Position numbers and translations under genes: made by a program
The notes under the pieces: generated by a model
Seen by the model: the letters and a program-made list of their open reading frames with translations, nothing else
What the model was told of the DNA's origin: nothing
The model's database searches: none
Assembly: GCA_012799265.1 (NCBI GenBank)
Contig: JAAZLP010000330.1
Location: 1-20,043, forward strand
DNA: 20,043 bases
Reading direction: 5' to 3'
Source of the DNA: Phyllobacteriaceae bacterium
Lineage (GTDB): Bacteria; Pseudomonadota; Alphaproteobacteria; Rhizobiales; Devosiaceae
Shown: positions 6,810-13,305 of the stretch, piece by piece
How the letters are laid out: each line of letters opens with the position of its first letter
Numbering within the stretch: the first letter of the stretch is position 1

Positions 6810-8633
6810 GTGCCCATCCGCCAGTTACCCGAAGACCTGATCAACCGTATTGCCGCCGGTGAGGTGGTGGAACGACCCGCGAGCGTCGTCAAGGAGCTGG
6901 TCGAGAATTCGATCGACGCGGGCGCGAGCAAGATCGTGGTCACCACCGCCAATGGCGGCATGGACCTCATCCGCATCACCGATGACGGCCACGGCATGGA
7001 CGAGGCCGATCTGGTCCTCTCGGTCGAGCGGCATGCGACGTCCAAACTGACGGCTGATGATCTCGACGATATCCGCACTCTGGGGTTCCGCGGCGAAGCA
7101 CTGGCCTCCATCGGGTCGGTGGCGCGGCTTTCGATTGCATCGCGCACGGCGGATGCCGAGAGCGGGCTGGTACTGATTGTCGATAATGGCAAGCGCACGG
7201 GGCCTATGCCGCAGGCGATGAACCGGGGAACCGTCATCGAGGTGAAAGACCTCTTTGCGCAGGTGCCAGCGCGGCGGAAATTCCTCAAGACGGCGCGAGC
7301 AGAAGCGGGCGCCATTACGGATGTGGTGAAGCGGCTCGCCATGGCCAATCCGGGCATTCACTTTGTGCTCGATGGCTCGGACCGGCAGCCCTCAAACTGG
7401 CCAGCGGTTCATGGCGAGGGCGCGCTGGCGGCGCGGCTCGGACAAGTCATGGGGGCAGACTTCGTCGAGAACGCGGTGACGCTGGCGACGCATCGGCATG
7501 GTATCGTGGTCGCCGGCATGGCGGGCCTGCCGACCTATACGCGCGCCAATTCTCTGAGCCAGTTTTACTTCGTCAACGGCCGCTCGGTGAAGGACAAGGT
7601 GCTCGTGGGTGCCGTGCGCGCCGCCTATGCCGACTATGTGTTCCGCGACCGCTTCCCCGTCATCGCGCTCTACATCGCGATTGATCCATCGGAAGTGGAC
7701 GTCAATGTGCACCCGGCCAAGGCGGAACTACGCTTTCAGGACCAGGGGGCGGTGCGCGGGGCTGTGATCAAGGCCATCGGTGTGGCGCTGGCGGCGGCGG
7801 GGTTCAAGGCATCGACCAGCGTGGCTGACGATATTCTGGGCGCGTTTTCGGCGCCGGAAATGGCGACACCGGTCAGGGAGCCGATTGCGCTGGCTGAGCC
7901 CGCGCAGCAGCGCTATCTGGCGCCCAGCTACAATTGGGGGCAACAGGATCGCGCCCCGCTCAATTATGATCGCAATCCGGGGCAGTTGCGCGGCTTTACC
8001 GAGCCGAGCGGACGCGTTGAGACGGTGGAGATCACGCCGGAGGCGGTGGACTATCCGCTGGGGACAGCGCGGGCGCAGATGTTTGACAATTACATCATCG
8101 CGCAGAACGAGAATGGGCTCCTGCTGGTGGATCAGCACGCGGCGCATGAGCGGCTTGTCTATGAGCGGTTCAAGGCACAGATGGCGTCCGGGCCAGTGGC
8201 GAGCCAGGCGCAGCTCATTCCGGTGATCGTGGAATTGCCGGAGGAAGATTGCGGGCGCTTGGAAGAGGCGGCGCCGGAGCTGGAAAAGTTCGGGCTTTAC
8301 CTCGACCGCTTCGGGCCGCGCGCCATTGCCGTGCGCGAGACCCCTGCCCTTCTTGGCAATAGCGACATCAAGGGGCTGATCAACGACCTCGCCGATGGGC
8401 TGGCCGAATGGGATAGCGCGGCGGCGCTGACCGACCGGATGGAAGCGATCATCGCGCGCATGGCCTGTCACGGTTCGGTGCGATCCGGGCGGCGGCTGCG
8501 CGTCGACGAGATGAATGCCTTGCTGCGCGATATGGAAGCGACACCGCATTCGGGCCAGTGCATCCATGGACGACCAACTTACGTTGAGCTGAAGAAGGCC
8601 GATATCGAGCGGCTGTTTGGGAGAAGCCGATGA
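6810..8633 (+). CDS. mutL: DNA mismatch repair protein MutL
   Basis: A 607-residue MutL, the ATPase that links MutS mismatch recognition to strand removal. The N-terminal GHKL ATPase domain has PIRQLPEDLINRIAAGEVVE at the very start, Glu29 and Asn33 (KELVENSIDAGA), DDGHGM at 58-63, ATSKL, and GFRGEAL at 92-98. The dimerisation and nuclease domain begins near residue 420 and contains DQHAAHERLVYE (441-452), matching the DQHA-x2-E-x4-E metal-binding motif of MutL endonucleases. The companion motifs appear as ACHGS (552-556) and CIHGRPT (584-590). The protein therefore probably nicks DNA itself, as in bacteria without MutH. The start is GTG. The stop overlaps the next gene by four bases (ATGA). 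Confidence 0.97.
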   Translation: MPIRQLPEDLINRIAAGEVVERPASVVKELVENSIDAGASKIVVTTANGGMDLIRITDDGHGMDEADLVLSVERHATSKLTADDLDDIRTLGFRGEALASIGSVARLSIASRTADAESGLVLIVDNGKRTGPMPQAMNRGTVIEVKDLFAQVPARRKFLKTARAEAGAITDVVKRLAMANPGIHFVLDGSDRQPSNWPAVHGEGALAARLGQVMGADFVENAVTLATHRHGIVVAGMAGLPTYTRANSLSQFYFVNGRSVKDKVLVGAVRAAYADYVFRDRFPVIALYIAIDPSEVDVNVHPAKAELRFQDQGAVRGAVIKAIGVALAAAGFKASTSVADDILGAFSAPEMATPVREPIALAEPAQQRYLAPSYNWGQQDRAPLNYDRNPGQLRGFTEPSGRVETVEITPEAVDYPLGTARAQMFDNYIIAQNENGLLLVDQHAAHERLVYERFKAQMASGPVASQAQLIPVIVELPEEDCGRLEEAAPELEKFGLYLDRFGPRAIAVRETPALLGNSDIKGLINDLADGLAEWDSAAALTDRMEAIIARMACHGSVRSGRRLRVDEMNALLRDMEATPHSGQCIHGRPTYVELKKADIERLFGRSR

Positions 8634-10171
8634 CCTCAGGTATCCATCACGTGACGCTGATCACCGGCAATGTGCAGGCCAATGTCGATTTCTTTGTCGG
8701 CTTTCTGGGCCTCAGGCTGGTGAAGCGGACGGGAGGATATGAGGATGCGCGGCAGCTTCATCTCTTTTATGGCGACTACAACGCCACGCCGGGTTCGTTG
8801 ATCACCTACCTCGTCTGGGAGGGGGGCAGCGCCGGTCAGGCGGGCGCTGGTCAGGTAAGCGAGGTGGCGCTGGCCATCGCGCCAGGGTCCATCGGGTTCT
8901 GGATCGAGCGCGCGCTGCGCTTTGGCGTCAAGAATGAGGGCACGGGCCAGGAGTTCGGCGAAACCGTGCTGCGGCTGCGCGATCCCGACGGTGTGCTGAT
9001 CAAGCTCGTCAGCGCGGACCTGCCGGCATTGCAGATGCCGGAGAATGACATTCCGGCCGAACACGCCATCCGCCGCATTCGCGGGGTGACGCTGCTCTCG
9101 ACCGTGCAGGAAGAAACTACAGATTTTCTCACTCGCCATTTTGGCTTCCGAAAGGGGCCGGTGGAGGGACCGATCCACCGGCTGGTGTCGGATGTCGGCG
9201 ACGTGCTCGATGTGCGCGATGCGGGCGGGTTCTGGGCAGGTGCGCCGGGCACCGGGACGGCGGACCATGTGGCTGTGCGCGCGGCTGACGAAGCTGAGGT
9301 CAAGGCCGTGGAGGCCGAGCTGCGCAAGCGCAATTCGAGCATGACCAACCTCCATGACCGGAACTATTTCACCGCGCTCTATGTGCGCGAACCCAGCGGC
9401 ATCCTGATCGAAATGGCGAGCGACGGGCCTGGCTTCACCATGGATGAGAGTGTCGAGGCGCTGGGGACTAACCTCTTCGTGCCGCCGGATACGCCGGACC
9501 CGGACGCGATCAAGGTGATGCTGCCGCAGTTCGGGCTGCCGGATGGTGACCGGTTCATCTATCGCGACCTCATTTACAAGCATCGCGTGTTCACGCCGGA
9601 CGCGCCGGATGGCACGACCATCCTGACGCTGCATGGCACAGGCGGGGACGAGGCCGACCTGATGCCGCTGGCGCATAAGGCAGCGCCGAATGCGACGCTG
9701 ATGGGCCTACGTGGGCGCAGCACGGAGAGCGGTACGTTGCGCTGGTTCCGCGGCTTTGGACCGGGGATCTATGACCAGAAGGATGTGCGCTTCGAAGCGG
9801 GAGCCTTTGCAGCTTTTATCGGCGAGATTGAAAGCGCCTATGGGCTGACCAAGGACAAGACTGTCGGCCTCGGCTATTCCAATGGGGCTAATTTCCTTGC
9901 CGCCAGCATGCTGCTGCATCCGGGGCTTGTGAAGCGCGCGGTGCTACTGCGACCCGCCATGGTGCTGAACGAGGTGCCTGAGGTAGACCTTACGGGAACG
10001 CGGGTGTTGATCGTCGTGGGCGAGAAAGACGCATTCCGTGGCGAGGGCGAAAAGCTGGCGCAGGCGCTGATGGCAGCGGGGGCGGAAGTGACCACCGACA
10101 CGATTGCCGATGGCCACGCCTTGACGGATGCGGACGCAGAGATCGTCCGCATGTGGCTCGAGGAAAGTTAA
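8630..10171 (+). CDS. Fusion: ring-cleaving VOC dioxygenase (MhqO-like) plus carboxylesterase (MhqD-like)
   Basis: A 513-residue protein joining two enzymes that are separate in Bacillus. Residues 1 to about 285 form a vicinal-oxygen-chelate ring-cleaving dioxygenase with two repeated modules; probable metal ligands are His7 (GIHHVTL), His213 (ADHVAV) and Glu261 (GILIEMASDGPGF). From about residue 316 an alpha/beta hydrolase begins with LHGTGGDE; the triad is Ser417 (GYSNG), Asp467 (GEKDAF) and His496 (DGHAL). In Bacillus subtilis MhqO and MhqD belong to the MhqR regulon for resistance to quinones and catechols, so detoxification or breakdown of hydroxylated aromatics is the likely role. All expected catalytic residues are present in both halves, so nothing suggests decay. 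The ATG overlaps the mutL stop by four bases, and the stop overlaps that of the convergent citrate synthase gene at TTAA (10168-10171). Confidence 0.92.
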   Translation: MTSGIHHVTLITGNVQANVDFFVGFLGLRLVKRTGGYEDARQLHLFYGDYNATPGSLITYLVWEGGSAGQAGAGQVSEVALAIAPGSIGFWIERALRFGVKNEGTGQEFGETVLRLRDPDGVLIKLVSADLPALQMPENDIPAEHAIRRIRGVTLLSTVQEETTDFLTRHFGFRKGPVEGPIHRLVSDVGDVLDVRDAGGFWAGAPGTGTADHVAVRAADEAEVKAVEAELRKRNSSMTNLHDRNYFTALYVREPSGILIEMASDGPGFTMDESVEALGTNLFVPPDTPDPDAIKVMLPQFGLPDGDRFIYRDLIYKHRVFTPDAPDGTTILTLHGTGGDEADLMPLAHKAAPNATLMGLRGRSTESGTLRWFRGFGPGIYDQKDVRFEAGAFAAFIGEIESAYGLTKDKTVGLGYSNGANFLAASMLLHPGLVKRAVLLRPAMVLNEVPEVDLTGTRVLIVVGEKDAFRGEGEKLAQALMAAGAEVTTDTIADGHALTDADAEIVRMWLEES

Positions 10172-11241
10172 GCCGCTTTCGGGCCGATATAGCGGGACTG
10201 TGGACGGATCAGACGTCCCTTGTCGATCTGCTCATGCGCATGGGCGATCCAGCCACCGACCCGTCCCGCCGCAAAGACGCCGGTGAAGGCATCACGCGGG
10301 AAGCCGAGCGCTTCGAGCAGCAGTGCGGTAAAGAATTCCACATTGGTTTCGAGCTTCCGGTCGGGCTTGTTGAAGCGGAGCAGCGCGAGAGCTTCCCTTT
10401 CGACAGCTTCGGCCAGCGCCAGACGTTCGGCATCCATGCCCCCCGCCGCGCCGAGCTTCTTCAAGGCAGCCTTGAGGGCGTCGGCACGCGGATCGCGAAC
10501 CCGATAGATGCGGTGGCCAAAGCCCATGAGCCGCTCCCCGCGCGCCAGTTCGTCAGCCAGCCAGTTGGTCGCGCGATCGGGTGTGCCGACGGCATCGAGC
10601 ATATCGAGGACAGGACCGGGCGCCCCGCCATGGAGCGGACCTTTCAACGCACCGAGAGCCGCCAGGACGGCGGAGGTGTAGCCAGCGCGGGTGGAGGCGA
10701 CGACGCGGGCAGCGAAGGTGGAAGCGTTGAGGCCGTGATCGCAGACGGTGACGAGATAGGTATCGAGCGCCGCGATCTGGGCAGGCGTTGGCGGCGTGCC
10801 AGTGAGCATGGCGAGCATGTCTTCGGCATGGCTATGCGCCAAGCTGGGTACAATCGATGACTTGCCGGCCTTGCGCCGGATGAGCGCCGGGACGAAGACG
10901 GCGGGCGCAGCGGCGAGCAGAAGCGCGGTGTCCGTATCTTCGCCATCAGGCAGCCGGGCCATCAGGGCGCGCAGGCCTTCTGTTATCGATAGCTCGAGGA
11001 TACCGGCATCGAGATGGGACAGCTCTTCGAAGGCGCGAATACGGGCGCGGGCGAGTTCGGCGCGGATGGCGGCTTCGCTGGCGCCCGACAGGTTGCTGAA
11101 AAGCAGGGCCAGGACCGCCTCAAACGACTTGTGGCCCGCCAGTTCATCAAGGGTGTGACCACAAATGATGAGACGGCCATTCTGGCCATCAACTTCGCTG
11201 AGCGTGGTTTCGGCAGCGATGACATCATCGAGACCGGACAT
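10168..11241 (-). CDS. Citrate synthase-family enzyme (short form, catalytic Asp replaced by Glu)
   Basis: A 357-residue citrate/2-methylcitrate synthase-family protein, shorter than the hexameric GltA of Gram-negative bacteria and lacking its N-terminal regulatory region. Visible family motifs are HGLNASTFAARV (His169), GPLHGG (His204), GFGHRIYRVRDPRA (His243) and the final AGRVGGWIAHAHEQ with Arg327. These give the oxaloacetate-binding and catalytic histidines. The third catalytic position, Asp in the NVD motif of E. coli and pig citrate synthase, is Glu302 here (TNVEF). Activity as a citrate synthase is therefore likely but unproven; another acyl-CoA or 2-oxoacid may be preferred. GGAG lies seven bases before the ATG. 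It is divergent from a second citrate-synthase-like gene and probably shares its operator. Confidence 0.88.
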   Translation of the reverse strand: MSGLDDVIAAETTLSEVDGQNGRLIICGHTLDELAGHKSFEAVLALLFSNLSGASEAAIRAELARARIRAFEELSHLDAGILELSITEGLRALMARLPDGEDTDTALLLAAAPAVFVPALIRRKAGKSSIVPSLAHSHAEDMLAMLTGTPPTPAQIAALDTYLVTVCDHGLNASTFAARVVASTRAGYTSAVLAALGALKGPLHGGAPGPVLDMLDAVGTPDRATNWLADELARGERLMGFGHRIYRVRDPRADALKAALKKLGAAGGMDAERLALAEAVEREALALLRFNKPDRKLETNVEFFTALLLEALGFPRDAFTGVFAAGRVGGWIAHAHEQIDKGRLIRPQSRYIGPKAA

Positions 11242-11266
11242 GTTGCTTCTCCGTGCTGTTTGCCCC

Positions 11267-11295
11267 TAGATTGAGACAATCAAGATTGACGTCAA
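11267..11295 (-). promoter_or_regulatory. Putative promoter of the leftward citrate synthase gene
   Basis: On the minus strand TTGACG (11295-11290) is followed after 17 bases by AATCTA (11272-11267). The -35 half lies inside the 24-bp palindrome, so a protein bound there would block this promoter. Transcription would start about 20 bases before the ATG, leaving room for the GGAG site. The -10 match is only moderate. Confidence 0.4.
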
Positions 11296-11302
11296 TCTTG
11301 AT
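11279..11302. promoter_or_regulatory. Perfect 24-bp palindrome, probable operator between divergent citrate synthase genes
   Basis: The half-site ATCAAGATTGAC is followed directly by its exact reverse complement with no spacer, giving 12 of 12 pairs; symmetry ends at the next base on both sides. It lies in the centre of the 87-base gap between the divergent genes and carries TTGAC, a -35-like hexamer core, on both strands. There is no U-run, so it is not a terminator. A dimeric helix-turn-helix protein is the natural ligand, and one is encoded at the N-terminus of the rightward gene. Confidence 0.8.
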
Positions 11303-11314
11303 CAATATGATCAA
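11298..11314. promoter_or_regulatory. Second inverted repeat TTGATCA-N3-TGATCAA overlapping the operator
   Basis: Seven-base perfect arms around ATA overlap the right end of the 24-bp palindrome by five bases and reach to 15 bases before the rightward start codon. It could be a second, mutually exclusive or cooperative operator site controlling the rightward gene. The repeated GATCA core in the two sites supports a related binding sequence. Confidence 0.55.
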
Positions 11315-11328
11315 TGTATGAGGGTCAG

Positions 11329-12447
11329 ATGGGCTGGATATCCGCGGAGGATGCGCTGGTGCTGATGGGCACCAAGCCGCAGACGCTCTACGCCAATGTC
11401 AGTCGCGGCCGGATCGCGGCACGGCCTGATCCGGAGGACCCGCGGCGCAGCCTTTATCGGCGGGATGATGTCGAACGGCTGGCCGAACGGCAGCGGGGAA
11501 AACGAGCGGCTGAGGCTGTGGCTGCTGAGGCCATTGCCTGGGGCGAGCCCGTCCTGCCCACATCCATTTCGACCATACGCGATGGGCGCCTGCTCTACCG
11601 TGGCAATGACGCAGTGGCGTTGGCGGAGGCAGGAACATTGGAAGAGGCGGCGCAGCTCCTTTGGGACAGCGCCGCATTGCCGGATTTTTCTGGCGCTGAT
11701 GAAAACCTGCAGTCGGGCATGGCGGGCGCCTATCTGACCATTGCGACAATGGCGGCAACGGACATGCCGAGTACGGGCCGCGCTAAGGGCGTGCTGCTTG
11801 GGGATGCCGCTCGCGTCGTTGGGGCGATTTCGAGCGTCATTGCGACGCCGGGGAATGGAGCGGTGCATGAACGGCTGGCGGACCGATGGGGACGACCAGA
11901 GGCGGCAGAGCCATTGCGGCGGGCGTTGGTGCTGCTGGCGGAGCATGAGCTCAATGCCTCAACCTTTGCAGCGCGGGTGACGGCCTCGACGGGAGCACCG
12001 CTTTCGGCAGCGGTGCTATCGGGACTCGCGGCACTGTCGGGACCACTGCATGGCAATGCCAGCCAGAGCATGCGCGGTCTGGTCGCCGAGGCAGAGCGCG
12101 TCGGCGCAGAGGCGGCGATTGCCGCTACGATCCGACAGGGGCTGCCTTTGACCTGCTTTGGGCACCGGCTTTATCCAGAGGGAGATGTTCGGGCGACTGC
12201 CCTGCTGGGGGCGTTTGAGGCGCCGACGCTTTATGCCGAGCTCGCGGCGGCAGGAGAGAGGCTGACCGGAGAGCGGCCCAATATTGATTTTGCGCTGGCG
12301 GCGATGACGGCGGCGTTCGATCTGCCAGAAGATGCGCCGCTGCAAGTCTTCGCCCTTGCAAGGAGCGTGGGGTGGATCGCGCATGCACTGGAGCAGGTGG
12401 AGACTGGGGCGCTGATCCGGCCAAGGGCGCGGTATGTGGGGGTGTAA
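11329..12447 (+). CDS. Citrate synthase-family protein with N-terminal helix-turn-helix DNA-binding domain
   Basis: A 372-residue protein of two domains. Residues 1 to about 55 resemble a MerR/excisionase-type helix-turn-helix: WISAEDALVLMGTKPQTLY, the NVSRGRI turn, then SLYRRDDVERLAER. The rest is a citrate-synthase fold with the catalytic set intact: HELNASTFAARV (His206), GPLHGN (His241), CFGHR (His279), PNID (Asp320) and ALARSVGWIAHALEQ. It may act both as an enzyme and as a regulator that senses an acyl-CoA or 2-oxoacid; that is inference from the fusion. I start at the second Met (11329) because GAGGG lies five bases upstream, whereas the ATG at 11314 has none. A convergent gap with a repeat follows. 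The divergent partner is the other citrate synthase gene. Confidence 0.88.
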   Translation: MGWISAEDALVLMGTKPQTLYANVSRGRIAARPDPEDPRRSLYRRDDVERLAERQRGKRAAEAVAAEAIAWGEPVLPTSISTIRDGRLLYRGNDAVALAEAGTLEEAAQLLWDSAALPDFSGADENLQSGMAGAYLTIATMAATDMPSTGRAKGVLLGDAARVVGAISSVIATPGNGAVHERLADRWGRPEAAEPLRRALVLLAEHELNASTFAARVTASTGAPLSAAVLSGLAALSGPLHGNASQSMRGLVAEAERVGAEAAIAATIRQGLPLTCFGHRLYPEGDVRATALLGAFEAPTLYAELAAAGERLTGERPNIDFALAAMTAAFDLPEDAPLQVFALARSVGWIAHALEQVETGALIRPRARYVGV

Positions 12448-12491
12448 TTCCCCCGCACTGCCTAAGGAGCCGGCAGCACCATGAACTTGAT

Positions 12492-12561
12492 GTCATCCCG
12501 GCCGTGGGGCCGGGAGCGATCTTGGGATCTCAGGATGGGCCCCGGCTTTCGCCGGGGTGAC
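12492..12561. repeat. GC-rich double-hairpin palindromic repeat (REP-like)
   Basis: Outer arms GTCATCCCGGC and GCCGGGGTGAC are inverted repeats with one mismatch in eleven. Inside are two perfect hairpins: CCCGGCC/GGCCGGG with loop GTGG (12497-12514), and CCCCGGC/GCCGGGG with loop TTTC (12540-12557). Sequences beginning GTCATCCCGGC are familiar as dispersed intergenic repeats in alphaproteobacterial genomes; copy number here cannot be judged from one window. It lies between two convergent genes, a usual place for such elements, and may also limit read-through, though no T-run follows on either strand. Confidence 0.75.
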
Positions 12562-12576
12562 AGCCGGGTGACAGCC
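12555..12576. repeat. Tandem duplication of the 11-base unit GGGTGACAGCC
   Basis: Two exact head-to-tail copies (12555-12565 and 12566-12576) at the right edge of the double-hairpin element duplicate its GTGAC terminus. This looks like replication slippage or an end duplication of the repeat. Confidence 0.75.
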
Positions 12577-12586
12577 GGTGGATGGG

Positions 12587-12603
12587 GGAGGCTCGGGGCC
12601 TCC
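12587..12603. other. Small hairpin downstream of the pyrophosphatase gene
   Basis: GGAGGC and GCCTCC pair around a five-base loop, about 40 bases beyond the pyrophosphatase stop. No T-run follows on the minus strand, so a classical rho-independent terminator is not supported; RNA end protection is possible. Between it and the stop I see nothing else. Confidence 0.35.
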
Positions 12604-12642
12604 TCGACCAATCAGCCAAGCACGATTGACCGGTTGGCCTGT

Positions 12643-13236
12643 TTACTGGGCGCGATAGGCTTCGATGGCGTCGGTGACGAGCTGCTGGGCTTCGTTCACG
12701 CCGCTATAGCCATTGAGCTCGACCACCTTGCGGCCTTCCGGAAGCTGCTTATAGACGCGGAAGAAGGCTTCGACACGCTCGCGCTCGATGGCCGGGAGAC
12801 CGTCGATGCTGCGGATCTCATCATAGGTGGGGTCGATGTCGGATGCCGGGACGGCGATGATCTTGTCGTCTTCCTCGCCGCCATCGATCATATGCAGCAC
12901 GCCGATGGCGCGCACCTTGATCAGGGCGCCGGGCACGATGGGTTCGCGGGTGAAGACCAGCGCGTCGAGCGGATCGCCGTCACCGCCGAGCGAAGACGGG
13001 ATCGAGCCGTAATTGGCCGGGTATACGACAGGCATGGACTGATAGCGGTCGACGATGATGTGACCGTTGTCGGCGTCGATTTCGTACTTGGTGAAGCTGC
13101 CCTGCGGGATCTCCACCACGGTGAAGAATTCCGAGCTGTCTTCCGGCTGCGGATAGGCAAAAGGATTGACGAATTCGGCATGGGCTGCGCCGGTCGAGGC
13201 TAGCGCGACGGCGGCGGCGAGCAGAAGGGACTTCAT
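12643..13236 (-). CDS. Family I inorganic pyrophosphatase with signal peptide (exported)
   Basis: A 197-residue family I inorganic diphosphatase. The active-site set is complete: KYEID (Lys50, Glu52), YPANYG (Tyr72, Tyr76), DGDPLD (Asp86, Asp88, Asp91), EEDDKIIAVP and FFRVYKQL (Tyr162, Lys163). Unusually for this normally cytosolic enzyme, it begins MKSLLLAAAVALASTGAAHA, a classic short Sec signal peptide with a cleavage site after AHA (residue 20); the mature protein is then about the usual 175 residues. I choose the ATG at 13236 because it starts the signal peptide and has GGAG nine bases upstream. It would hydrolyse pyrophosphate in the periplasm. It lies 69 bases behind edd on the same strand and could be read as the last gene of that unit or from its own promoter. 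Confidence 0.93.
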   Translation of the reverse strand: MKSLLLAAAVALASTGAAHAEFVNPFAYPQPEDSSEFFTVVEIPQGSFTKYEIDADNGHIIVDRYQSMPVVYPANYGSIPSSLGGDGDPLDALVFTREPIVPGALIKVRAIGVLHMIDGGEEDDKIIAVPASDIDPTYDEIRSIDGLPAIERERVEAFFRVYKQLPEGRKVVELNGYSGVNEAQQLVTDAIEAYRAQ

Positions 13237-13305
13237 CAGGATCATCTCCGGACAGGGGGGACGGGTACGCCGCCCCACCTATCGGCCGGAGATGACAGGC
13301 AGATG

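Noticed and set aside
8636..9676. Minus-strand open frame of about 346 codons
   Set aside because: Antisense to the dioxygenase-esterase fusion, whose both domains are complete; shadow composition.
11279..11302. Terminator or insertion-sequence end at the 24-bp palindrome
   Set aside because: It is between two start codons, has no spacer or T-run, no flanking target duplication and no transposase nearby.
11314..11328. Earlier ATG for the HTH-citrate synthase gene
   Set aside because: No ribosome site precedes it, and it falls in the second inverted repeat; the ATG at 11329 has GAGGG at proper spacing.
12497..12557. Rho-independent terminator for the HTH-citrate synthase gene
   Set aside because: Strong hairpins exist but no T-run follows on either strand, and the outer inverted arms fit a dispersed repeat better.
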